From Vulcanimicrobium winogradskyi (GTDB taxonomy: Bacteria > Vulcanimicrobiota > Vulcanimicrobiia > Vulcanimicrobiales > Vulcanimicrobiaceae), in the NCBI GenBank assembly GCA_003134965.1, contig PLDA01000001.1, positions 256,372 through 320,371 of the forward strand: 64,000 bases of DNA. Direction: 5' to 3'. Positions 8,244 to 15,611 of this stretch are shown in pieces. A program made the position numbers and the translations under genes. Position 1 is the first letter of the stretch; every line of letters starts with the position of its first letter. The notes below the pieces were generated by a model, which did not search any database, was not told where the DNA came from, and saw only the letters and a program-made list of their open reading frames with translations.

Positions 8244-9107
8244 CTAGATGAACTCCGGGTGGATGTCGGCCGGGATCAGGTCTGCAGCCGCCGCGCGGGC
8301 GAAGAGATCCTCGACGGCCGCGATCCCGTCGTCGCCGATGTCGTCGCTGTACTGGTTGACGTACAGCTCGATGTGCGCGCGCATGACGGCGTCGTCCATC
8401 TCGAACGCGTGGGCGCGGACGTAGTCGATGATCTCGCTCTCGCGCTCGCGCGCGAAGCGCAGGCTGCGGCGGATCGCTTCGTCGATCGCGCGCGCGTCTT
8501 CGTCGGGAACGTCGCGCCGCACGAGGATCGCGCCGAGCGGGATCGGGTGCCCGGTCTCGTGCTCCCACCAGACGCCGAGGTCGATCACGTCTTCGAGCCC
8601 CGCCTTCTGGTAGGTGAAGCGCGACTCGTGGATGATCAGCCCGGCGGCGACCTCCTCGTTCGCGACCGCGTCGACGATGCGGTCGAAGCGCATCTCGACC
8701 GTTTTCGGTTCGCGGCCGAGCGCGAGGCGGAGCAGCGCATACGCCGTCGTGAAGCGGCCCGGGATCGCAAACGTGGCGTCCTCGGCGAAATCGGTCAGCA
8801 ACGGCGCCTTGGCGTCGACGCCGGGCCGGGCGACGACCAGCGGCCCGCAGCCGCGCCCCAGCGCACCGCCGGCGCGCAGGATGCGATAGTGCCCGAGATA
8901 CGGGATCGCTCCGTAGCTCACTTTCGTCAGCTCGAAGCGGCCTTCACGCGCAGCGCGGTTCAACGCCTCGACGTCGTCGAGCACGACCTGCACCGAGGGC
9001 GCATCGTCGAGCAAGCCGTTGGTCAGCGCGGCGAAGATGTACGTGTCGTTCGGGCACGGCGAGTACGCGAGCGAGTAGATCCTCTCCTGAGCGTGTCGAA
9101 GCGTCAT
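8244..9107 (-). CDS. mqnD: 1,4-dihydroxy-6-naphthoate synthase MqnD (futalosine pathway)
   Basis: A 287-residue periplasmic-binding-like fold enzyme that turns cyclic dehypoxanthinyl futalosine into 1,4-dihydroxy-6-naphthoate for menaquinone. The diagnostic SPCPNDTYIFAAL motif is at the N-terminus, with FELTKVSYGAIPYL and GRFTTAYALLRLAL following. The ATG at 9107 overlaps the mqnB stop as ATGA, fixing the start. Codons 2-8 coincide with a copy of the dispersed TTCGACA-GCTCAGG repeat, giving an unusual MTLRHAQERI leader before the conserved IYSLAYSPCPND. Confidence 0.9.
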   Translation of the reverse strand: MTLRHAQERIYSLAYSPCPNDTYIFAALTNGLLDDAPSVQVVLDDVEALNRAAREGRFELTKVSYGAIPYLGHYRILRAGGALGRGCGPLVVARPGVDAKAPLLTDFAEDATFAIPGRFTTAYALLRLALGREPKTVEMRFDRIVDAVANEEVAAGLIIHESRFTYQKAGLEDVIDLGVWWEHETGHPIPLGAILVRRDVPDEDARAIDEAIRRSLRFARERESEIIDYVRAHAFEMDDAVMRAHIELYVNQYSDDIGDDGIAAVEDLFARAAAADLIPADIHPEFI

Positions 9108-9721
9108 ACGGAGAGCAGAACGTCGAGCAACGCGTCGGTCGTTGCAACCGCCGCCGCGGCGCCTGCGCGAAAATTCCACTCGTTCGAGGCGCGCTCGCCG
9201 ACCAGGTTCGACACGCCGCGAATCTCGATCGCCGGCACCTCCGCCAGTTGTGCCGCGCGCAGCACCGAGTAACCCTCCATCGACTCGACGTCGGGCCGGA
9301 AGCGGTGCGCCAGCACGAGCGCTCGCGCGGTCGTGGTGGTGACGATCGCCGAGGTCACGCCGCGGCCGACGATCACCGGCACGACACCGGACAGGAACGG
9401 GCGCAGCAGCGCCGGATCGGCCTCGACGTGGCGGACCAGCTCGAGCCCGCCAGGGAGCGGGAACGCCGTTCCGTCCTCGAGTCCTAGCTCGGCATAGTCT
9501 TCGCGCGAGCAGACGACCGCGTCGCCGACCGTGCAGCGATCGCGAAAACCGCCGGCGATCCCGGCATTGATCACCGCGTCGTAGCGGCGCGCCGCGAGCG
9601 CGCGCATCGTGCCGAGCGCGGCCTCGACCGGGCCGACGCCGGCGGCGATCACCTCGACCCCTTCACGCGGCGGCAGCGCCGCCAGCTCCTGCGCTACCGC
9701 GCAGACGACGAGGATGCTGAT
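9104..9721 (-). CDS. mqnB: Futalosine hydrolase MqnB, start codon not canonical
   Basis: About 205 residues of a nucleoside-phosphorylase-fold hydrolase that cleaves futalosine to hypoxanthine and dehypoxanthinyl futalosine. It has ILVVCAVAQELAAL at the N-terminus, NAGIAGGFRD, VCSREDYAELG, DVESMEGYSVLRAA (the catalytic E-G-Y/F region) and EIRGVSNLVGERASNEWNF. The 3' end overlaps mqnD. No ATG, GTG or TTG lies in frame close to the conserved N-terminus. The nearest options are ATC at 9721 or 9715, or a CTG further up, all within or next to the end of the DUF962 gene. The extent given uses the ATC at 9721 and is uncertain. Confidence 0.8.
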   Translation of the reverse strand: MSILVVCAVAQELAALPPREGVEVIAAGVGPVEAALGTMRALAARRYDAVINAGIAGGFRDRCTVGDAVVCSREDYAELGLEDGTAFPLPGGLELVRHVEADPALLRPFLSGVVPVIVGRGVTSAIVTTTTARALVLAHRFRPDVESMEGYSVLRAAQLAEVPAIEIRGVSNLVGERASNEWNFRAGAAAAVATTDALLDVLLSV

Positions 9722-10161
9722 TTCGGAACCAGATGGCTCGCTACCCAGAGCGGCCCGACGAGCAGGTGCAGCAGGTTCGTGAGGAACGCGGGCGACTTCC
9801 CTTCGTAGGCGTTTCCGACGAACTGGAAGATCCAGCCGACCACGAAGGCGCCGATCGCGAACGGCCACGTCACGTACGCGGCGAGCGCGTAGAGCACGAA
9901 CAGCGCAATGATCGCGACGAGCGCGGCGAAGATGACGGCGCGACCGGCGCTGCCCAGGAACAGATAATAGATCGCGATGGCGAGGACGGCGACGGCAGCG
10001 AGGTCGTGTGGCTGGCTCCAGACGACCGGCAGCGTGACCAGCCGCAGCAGCGCGATGATGCCGAGCACGATCAGCGGGATCCCGATCTCGTGGCACACGA
10101 GGTTGCGCCGGTCGCGGTGATACGCTCCGTAGTCGTCGAACAGCTGCCGTCCCGTCTGCAT
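9694..10161 (-). CDS. DUF962/Mpo1-like membrane protein
   Basis: A 155-residue protein of the DUF962 family, related to yeast Mpo1, a 2-hydroxy fatty acid dioxygenase. The N-terminal family block with conserved His residues is LFDDYGAYHRDRRNLVCHEIG. A later GNAYEGKSPAFLTN also fits the family. Four or five hydrophobic segments make it an integral membrane protein. It sits between queE (5-base gap upstream) and mqnB (overlap downstream) in the minus-strand run. A lipid alpha-oxidation role is inferred from homology only. Confidence 0.8.
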   Translation of the reverse strand: MQTGRQLFDDYGAYHRDRRNLVCHEIGIPLIVLGIIALLRLVTLPVVWSQPHDLAAVAVLAIAIYYLFLGSAGRAVIFAALVAIIALFVLYALAAYVTWPFAIGAFVVGWIFQFVGNAYEGKSPAFLTNLLHLLVGPLWVASHLVPKSASSSSAR

Positions 10162-10166
10162 CCCGA

Positions 10167-10742
10167 TCACCTTACGCCGATGAACTTGTGCGTCTGCAGC
10201 GAGAGCCGCAGGCGGCCCGGATCGCGCTTCGCCGCATCGATCGCAAGCGCGACGTTCGACGGCTTGTTGCCCTCCGGCTGCAAGAACAGCGGCGTGCTCT
10301 CCGGGAACGAGCCGATCCATTCCTCCGGCACGCGGCCGTCGACGATCAGCTTCGCCTCGTCGGCTCGGCGCGCCATCTCCGGCGCGAGCCGCTCCTTGGG
10401 CGAGACCGTCAGCCAGACGTCGCCCGGGAGCTCGGCCGGCAACGTCCCGTTCGACTCGATGTGGACCCGGCGGCCGTCGGCGCGCAAAGCGTCGATCAGC
10501 GCTCCGGTCTCGCGCTGCGCCAGCGGCTCGCCGCCGGTGAGGATCACCATCGGGCACGAGCCGCCTGCGTCGCGCACCCGGGTGACGACGTCGGCGACCG
10601 ACCCGAAGAACTTCAGCGAGTAGTCGGTGTCGCAGAACGAGCAGCTGAGGTTACAGCCGGCGAGGCGGACGAAGACGGCGGGTGTTCCGGTCCACGTCCC
10701 CTCACCTTGCACGCTGTAGAAGATCTCAGCCAGCTGCAGCAC
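10167..10742 (-). CDS. queE: 7-carboxy-7-deazaguanine synthase QueE
   Basis: A 191-residue radical-SAM enzyme making 7-carboxy-7-deazaguanine from 6-carboxytetrahydropterin, for queuosine or other deazapurines. The start has the substrate-binding AEIFYSVQGEGTWTGTP. The [4Fe-4S] site is CNLSCSFC (Cys30, Cys34, Cys37), and VILTGGEPLAQ is the GGE SAM motif. The CxxxCxxC spacing is standard. The start is the GTG at 10742. A glycine-zipper gene separates it from queD on the same strand. No queC or queF is in the window. Confidence 0.92.
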   Translation of the reverse strand: MLQLAEIFYSVQGEGTWTGTPAVFVRLAGCNLSCSFCDTDYSLKFFGSVADVVTRVRDAGGSCPMVILTGGEPLAQRETGALIDALRADGRRVHIESNGTLPAELPGDVWLTVSPKERLAPEMARRADEAKLIVDGRVPEEWIGSFPESTPLFLQPEGNKPSNVALAIDAAKRDPGRLRLSLQTHKFIGVR

Positions 10743-10752
10743 CGTGTGCCTG

Positions 10753-11304
10753 TTAGTGCGTAGCCTGGCGGCGGGCGCGGATCACCTGCACGGTGACGAC
10801 GGAGTTCGCCGGGACGGTGACGTTCTGCTTCGCGTTCTTGGCATAGATGTAGCCGCCGGCCGCACCGAGCAGACCGCCCATGTTCGTGCCGACCTTCTTG
10901 CCGATGATGTTGCCGACGATCATGCCGGCGACCGCGCCGCCGGCCTCGTTCACGACGTTGCTCTTCGTGTTCACCTGAACGCCGGTCGCGCGGCCGTCGA
11001 GCGCGTACGAAGCGCCCGAACGCGTGTGCAGCTTGTCGAAGGCGAGCGAGATCTTCCCGGCGCGGCCCTGGCCGGCGGGCTGGACGGAGTCGACGTGACC
11101 GTAGATCGTGGCGCCGTTGATGTTGTTGTCCTGCGAGTGGACGTTCGACATCGTGAAGCGCTGGCCGACGACGGCCGACTTCGAGTCGAGTTGCTGGTCG
11201 ATCGTACCGCTCAGCTCGGTCCCGGCGGTCACCTGGGCAGAGGCGACCAGGGGGACGAGCGCCAGCGCGGCGACGGCTGCGAGGGTTGAGAGTCTGCGGA
11301 TCAT
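10753..11304 (-). CDS. Exported glycine-zipper protein, unknown function
   Basis: A 183-residue protein with a signal peptide (MIRRLSTLAAVAALALVPLVASA, cleavage near 23), a polar domain, and a glycine-zipper segment near residues 120-155 (AGGAVAGMIVGNIIGKK, then GGLLGAAGGYIYA). Glycine zippers of this kind occur in outer-membrane or envelope-stress lipoproteins, but no lipobox Cys is present here. The function is unknown. It lies 10 bases upstream of queE and 43 bases downstream of queD in the same direction, so co-transcription with the deazapurine genes is likely. Confidence 0.7.
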   Translation of the reverse strand: MIRRLSTLAAVAALALVPLVASAQVTAGTELSGTIDQQLDSKSAVVGQRFTMSNVHSQDNNINGATIYGHVDSVQPAGQGRAGKISLAFDKLHTRSGASYALDGRATGVQVNTKSNVVNEAGGAVAGMIVGNIIGKKVGTNMGGLLGAAGGYIYAKNAKQNVTVPANSVVTVQVIRARRQATH

Positions 11305-11347
11305 TCGAGTGCTAGCTCCTATCGATTGCGGTGGGCCTCCCGGCTCT

Positions 11348-11725
11348 TTACCCGGTCTGAGTCAGAGGATCGCCCTTCCGAAGAACGACGCAGGCCTTCC
11401 GAGTCTCCCACAAGGTAAGCTCTGCAAGCCCAGGGAGCTGCTGCGACAGACGCTCCCACACCCACACCACAATGTTCTCCGCGGTCGGATTTTCGATCAG
11501 CTCGTTCAGCGAGCGATGGTCCAGCTTGCTGACGACCGCTTCCTTGACGATGCGCGAGACGACCTCGAAGTCCTCGACCATCCCCGCGGCCGGGCCGCCC
11601 TGCTGCAGGGGCCCCTCGAGCATGACGTCGAGCCGATACGAGTGCCCGTGAAGGCGCGCGCACTTGCCGGGATGGTTCGGAAGCACGTGAGCGGCCTCGA
11701 ACGTGAAGGACTTGCGGATTTGCAC
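11348..11725 (-). CDS. queD: 6-carboxytetrahydropterin synthase QueD/PTPS family
   Basis: A 125-residue PTPS-fold enzyme converting dihydroneopterin triphosphate to 6-carboxytetrahydropterin. Zinc ligands are His13 (FEAAHVLPNH), His26 and His28 (KCARLHGHSY), and the catalytic Cys22 lies within KCARLHGH. NPTAENIVVWVWERL and LWETRKACVVL are also conserved. The start is the GTG at 11725 (MQIRKSFTF); longer upstream frame has no family sequence. It shares a strand with queE, with the glycine-zipper gene between them, so two steps of preQ0 synthesis are clustered. Confidence 0.9.
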   Translation of the reverse strand: MQIRKSFTFEAAHVLPNHPGKCARLHGHSYRLDVMLEGPLQQGGPAAGMVEDFEVVSRIVKEAVVSKLDHRSLNELIENPTAENIVVWVWERLSQQLPGLAELTLWETRKACVVLRKGDPLTQTG

Positions 11726-11760
11726 GGCCCACGGGTTTCGCCGCGGCTGTCGGCATCGCC

Positions 11761-12855
11761 TCAGGCGCTCGGCAATACCTCCGAGTACCGCCACCACAAC
11801 ACCAGCCCTTGCTCCGGGAGAATCGGGCCCTCGAGCCGCAGGACGGCGGATTGCCCTCCCCTTTCGATGGTGACCTTCTTGCGATGGATCTCGAACGCTC
11901 CCCAGTGCGTCAGGTTGGGCGGGAAGTAGACGATGATCCGCATGCCGTCACCCGGCGTCAGGCTCGTCCAGATCTCGTAGTCGTCGAGCGATTTGATCAT
12001 CCTGAACTTCGTCGAGATCTTCTTCCGCTGACCGGGTTGAATGTCTTTGACGAGATGTTTGAAAATGAGGCGCTCTTGCGCCAGGTCGATGGCGTCGAGC
12101 GACAGCAATGCGCCGTCCACTGTCACCTGCTCGATCTGCATCGGCGTCTCAACGATCGGATACACCGGCGCGTCCTCCAGCTGAACGACGATCTCGTAGT
12201 CCTTGGGCTGCAGCGCGATGTTTTCTATTTCATAGCGCATCGTCGTGGATATCTCCATGACGTTCACCGGCGGAACCTTTGGATCTCGCGGCGTCGCCTG
12301 TTTCATTTTCATTTCGAACGTCACGAGATAGTCGTGCCGGAAGAAGTCGGCTTTAAGGACGAGCTCGTGGATCTCGTCGCCGATGCTCTTGGGAAAGCGC
12401 CGAAACAGGACCTCGTTGAACACGTCGGCTGCAACATTCGCGAGCGCCTTCTCCGCGATCTCGCGAAAGAGCTCGAGCTCTTTGACGGCGACATCGCGCA
12501 CTGCCGTAATTTCTACGATCGCTTCGGTCATTTTTGCATTCGCCGCGTCCCGAAACGAGTGCAGATCGCGCAGAAGAAGACTCTCGAGCTGTTGCCGGGC
12601 CGCCTTTTCGATGCTGATGATGACGGCGACCGCGATACCCAACGTGACCGCGACGTCCCGTAACATCTCGGACCAGAACTTCGGATCGTCCCAGAAAGCG
12701 GTGAGCTTCGCCCGGTCCTCGAGGACGGCGGATCCGATGAGCAAGAGCAGCGCGATCACGCAAAGCGCGAGGAGCTGCTTCGGAAGCCAAAGCGTCATCC
12801 AGGGATTGACGAGCTCCGTGCGCTCACGATCGTCCGAATTTGGGTCGTCTCCCAT
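11761..12855 (-). CDS. Membrane-anchored protein of unknown function
   Basis: A 364-residue protein with no recognised domain. Two hydrophobic segments lie near the N-terminus (PKQLLALCVIALLLLIGSAV at about 25-44, and VAVTLGIAVAVIISIE near 68-83). A long charged helical stretch at about 85-150 could form a coiled coil (RQQLESLLLRDLHSFRDAA...). The C-terminal half looks beta-rich with alternating polar residues. The ATG at 12855 is the best start. It diverges from the grpB-family gene and is followed by queD. It may be a cytoplasm-facing sensor or scaffold; that is a guess. Confidence 0.6.
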   Translation of the reverse strand: MGDDPNSDDRERTELVNPWMTLWLPKQLLALCVIALLLLIGSAVLEDRAKLTAFWDDPKFWSEMLRDVAVTLGIAVAVIISIEKAARQQLESLLLRDLHSFRDAANAKMTEAIVEITAVRDVAVKELELFREIAEKALANVAADVFNEVLFRRFPKSIGDEIHELVLKADFFRHDYLVTFEMKMKQATPRDPKVPPVNVMEISTTMRYEIENIALQPKDYEIVVQLEDAPVYPIVETPMQIEQVTVDGALLSLDAIDLAQERLIFKHLVKDIQPGQRKKISTKFRMIKSLDDYEIWTSLTPGDGMRIIVYFPPNLTHWGAFEIHRKKVTIERGGQSAVLRLEGPILPEQGLVLWWRYSEVLPSA

Positions 12856-12981
12856 AGCACCCCCGAGAGTAAGGCAAGGTAGCCGCTCTTCCCAATGCCC
12901 GCCCGAGACTCCCGGCGTTGGACGCTCCCTTGCCGTCTCGGGTAGAATCGAGCGTGCCCCGGAGCCGCCCTGAGAGGTAGC

Positions 12982-13560
12982 GTGAAAGACCCGCGAATCG
13001 ATCCGATCTCGCCCGAAGAGCGCGCCGAACCGGTCGTCGTCGTCCCGTACGATCCCGCCTGGCCGGCGTCGTTCGAGCGAGTGCGCGCGCCCGTTGCTGA
13101 GGCGCTCGGCGATTTGGCGGTCGGTATCGAGCACATCGGCAGCACCGCCGTCCCCGGGCTCGAGGCGAAGCCGATCGTCGACGTCGACGTCGTGATCCGC
13201 CGCGCCGGCGATCTGGACGAGGTCATGCGACGGCTCGGGCAGCTCGGCTATACGCACCTGGGAGATCTCGGGATCGTCGGACGGGAAGCGTTCCGCGCCA
13301 CGAAGCAGATGCCGCGCCACCATCTCTATGTCTGCGCGTCCGGTGCGGTGCCGCTGCAGGCGCACCTGATCCTGCGCGACGCGCTGCGGGGCGATCCGGC
13401 GCTGGCGGCGCAGTATGGCGCCCTCAAGCGCGAACTCGCGGAACGCTACCGCGAGGACCGGGACGCGTACACGGAGGGGAAAAGCGTCTTCATCACCGCA
13501 GTCTTACTGCGCGAGCGCGACGGCCGCGACAAGCGAGCCCATCGGCGCCGCAAGGGGTAG
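12982..13560 (+). CDS. GrpB/UPF0157 family protein (nucleotidyltransferase fold)
   Basis: A 192-residue member of the GrpB (UPF0157) family. It carries VVVVPYDPAWPASFERVR, IEHIGSTAVPGLEAKPIVDVDVV, with the Gly-Ser and Asp pair of the nucleotidyltransferase fold, and HHLYVCASGAVPLQAHLILRD. The GTG at 12982 follows an AGGTAGC sequence. The biological role of the family is poorly defined, although some members are fused to CoaE. A basic tail (KRAHRRRKG) is present here. Confidence 0.85.
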   Translation: MKDPRIDPISPEERAEPVVVVPYDPAWPASFERVRAPVAEALGDLAVGIEHIGSTAVPGLEAKPIVDVDVVIRRAGDLDEVMRRLGQLGYTHLGDLGIVGREAFRATKQMPRHHLYVCASGAVPLQAHLILRDALRGDPALAAQYGALKRELAERYREDRDAYTEGKSVFITAVLLRERDGRDKRAHRRRKG

Positions 13561-13573
13561 GAGGCGATCGCGC

Positions 13574-14038
13574 ATGGCGCAGCAACTGAGTCCCAACTTC
13601 ACGCTGGCGGAGCTGACGACGACCAACACCGGGCTCGACAACACGCCGAACGCCGATGAGATCGAGCGCCTGCGCTTGCTGGCGGCGTTCTTGGAGAAGG
13701 TGCGCGCCGTCTTGGGTAACCGCACGATGACGATCAATTCAGCCTTCCGCAGCGAAGCGGTGAACAACTCCGTCGGCGGGGTGAAGAACAGCGCGCACCG
13801 CCTCGGATATGCGTGCGACTTCGTGTGCCCGAGCGCCGGCTCGCCGCTCGACGTGTGCCGGGCGCTCGACGCTGCCGGAACCGCCGGTACGATCGTCTTC
13901 GACCAGCTGATTCAGGAAGGGACCTGGACGCACATCTCGCGCGATCCGACCGGCAGCGGCACGGGCGCACCGCGGAAGATGCGGCTGACGCTGATCGGGC
14001 CGGGCAAGTACGCGAGCGGGATCAAGCCTACGCCGTGA
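13574..14038 (+). CDS. M15-type D-Ala-D-Ala carboxypeptidase-like protein (Peptidase_M15_3)
   Basis: A 154-residue zinc peptidase fold of the M15A/Peptidase_M15_3 type. LSPNFTLAELTTTNTG is the family N-terminus, INSAFRSEAVNNSVGGVKNSAH carries the first zinc His, GYACDF the Asp ligand, and WTHISRD the last His. No signal peptide is present. Such proteins often come from phage lysis modules, but no other phage gene is nearby. The ATG at 13574 is preceded by GAGGCGAT. It lies 13 bases after the GrpB gene on the same strand. Confidence 0.8.
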   Translation: MAQQLSPNFTLAELTTTNTGLDNTPNADEIERLRLLAAFLEKVRAVLGNRTMTINSAFRSEAVNNSVGGVKNSAHRLGYACDFVCPSAGSPLDVCRALDAAGTAGTIVFDQLIQEGTWTHISRDPTGSGTGAPRKMRLTLIGPGKYASGIKPTP

Positions 14039-14048
14039 TCTCGCGGCC

Positions 14049-15611
14049 TCAGCGCTTCGCGCGGCGGACGTGCACGGCGTTCGCGCGGTAGTCGAACCAG
14101 AGGTCGTAGGTTTTCAGCAAGTCGGTCCCGATGATCCCGTCGACGTCCTCGGTGCCGAGGTCGGCGTTCGCGACGTCGGCGGTCGCGCCGCGGGTGTAGA
14201 TTCCGCCGAACTCGAAGGTCGGGAGGCGGGTCGGTTCCGCGTTCGTGTAGCCGCCGATTCCGCGCACGTGCATCGTGCTGGCGACGCGTTCCGGCGTGAA
14301 GTCGCCGCGCTCGGCGAACGCCATTTCGAACACGGTGCGGTTTGCGCCGGTGTCGAGGATGACGCGCCCGTTGGCGCTGCCGGCGCGTGCCTGGACCGCC
14401 GGCGTCTTGTCGTCGAGCGCGACGGTGACCGCAGCGGTATCCGTGGGCGCGCGGAAGTGTTCGGGCGCGATCGCCTCGGCGAGGTTCTTCTCGAGATCGA
14501 AGTGCACGACGGTGTCGGCGAAGAACTCGAACCCGAGCAGGCCGGCGATGTGCGTGTGAGCGTTGGCGTGGAACGGAATCGTCACTACGCGGCAGACGAC
14601 GTTGCGCATTCGCAGGCCGCCGAGGGTGATCTGCGGCGCGATCGTCGTGCTCTCGGGGAACGTTCCCAGCGTCGAGCCGACGCGCCCTCCGTAGTGGTCC
14701 AGGCCCTGCTGCTGCACGACTGAGGGGTCGACGACGATCCCGGCTGCGCCCGAGTCGAGCAAGAAATCGTACGCCCCGCGACCGACGATGACGCGCACGA
14801 CGGCGAGCCCGTTGACGAAGCGCACGGGAAGCCGGACCGTCGTCTGCCGCTCCGGAAACTCGACCAGCCGGCGCGTCGGTGGTTGATCGACGTCGCGCAC
14901 GTCGGGCGTCGTGTCGAGCGAACGGTTCACCAGGATCTGCTCGCGCTCGTTGCCCAGCGAGTCGGTGGTGCGCACGCGCGACGGTTCGGGGACGCCCTCG
15001 ACGCTGCGATAGTCGTCGTAGGTCGTGCTGTACCGCCGCCGCCGCTCGACGTACTCGCGCCGGACGAGATTGCCGCTGCGCTTGTCGACGAACAGCCACT
15101 CATGCCGTCCGGTCGGCGGGTTCACCTCGACCACGTACGCGCTCAGCGCCGGCGAATCGCCGATAACGTGCACGTAGTGCTCGTCGCCGGGTTCGCGGAA
15201 CGTGCGCTCGCTGACCGCGTCGCGCTGTTCGTGGATCCCTGGATAGGAGAAGACGATCCCGTTGCGGTTTTGCTCCCAGCGGACGCCGTGCAGTACGCCG
15301 CGCTCGTACGAGAGCGGTCCGAGCGTCGTCGTCTCGCGGACGTCCTTGCCGAGCCGGTTGACGCGGTACGAACCGACCGTGCCGTCTTGAAAGAGCCGCC
15401 AGTCCTCGAGCACCGTGACCGCCCGCGTGTGCTCGCGGGCGTGCGCGCGCTCGTACAGCGTACGGACCCGCGCGAGCGGGGCGCTCGCCGCGACGAGCCC
15501 TCCGGGTTCGTCGTCGATCGCCGCCCCAGCGGGCGCGGCGGCAATCACGAAAGCGGTCAGCAGCAAACCCGAGTGCCAAGCCCGGCGGGTTCGGCCAAAG
15601 GCCGAACCCAC
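14049..15611 (-). CDS. Exported retropepsin-like aspartic protease with two catalytic motifs
   Basis: A 520-residue protein with a signal peptide (SGLLLTAFVIAAAPAGAA), an N-terminal domain of about 240 residues resembling outer-membrane lipoprotein carriers, and two retropepsin-like domains. The first has FLLDSGAAG and the second has VILDTGANRTVF and IIGTDLLKTYDLWFDY. One chain therefore carries two D-S/T-G motifs, pepsin-style. Its GTG start shares one base with the stop of the E2 gene (TAGTG). The target is unknown. A link to the dehydrogenase operon is positional only. Confidence 0.75.
   Translation of the reverse strand: MGSAFGRTRRAWHSGLLLTAFVIAAAPAGAAIDDEPGGLVAASAPLARVRTLYERAHAREHTRAVTVLEDWRLFQDGTVGSYRVNRLGKDVRETTTLGPLSYERGVLHGVRWEQNRNGIVFSYPGIHEQRDAVSERTFREPGDEHYVHVIGDSPALSAYVVEVNPPTGRHEWLFVDKRSGNLVRREYVERRRRYSTTYDDYRSVEGVPEPSRVRTTDSLGNEREQILVNRSLDTTPDVRDVDQPPTRRLVEFPERQTTVRLPVRFVNGLAVVRVIVGRGAYDFLLDSGAAGIVVDPSVVQQQGLDHYGGRVGSTLGTFPESTTIAPQITLGGLRMRNVVCRVVTIPFHANAHTHIAGLLGFEFFADTVVHFDLEKNLAEAIAPEHFRAPTDTAAVTVALDDKTPAVQARAGSANGRVILDTGANRTVFEMAFAERGDFTPERVASTMHVRGIGGYTNAEPTRLPTFEFGGIYTRGATADVANADLGTEDVDGIIGTDLLKTYDLWFDYRANAVHVRRAKR

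Noticed and set aside
13574..14038. Prophage remnant signalled by the M15 peptidase
   Set aside because: No other phage gene nearby and base composition matches the neighbours.
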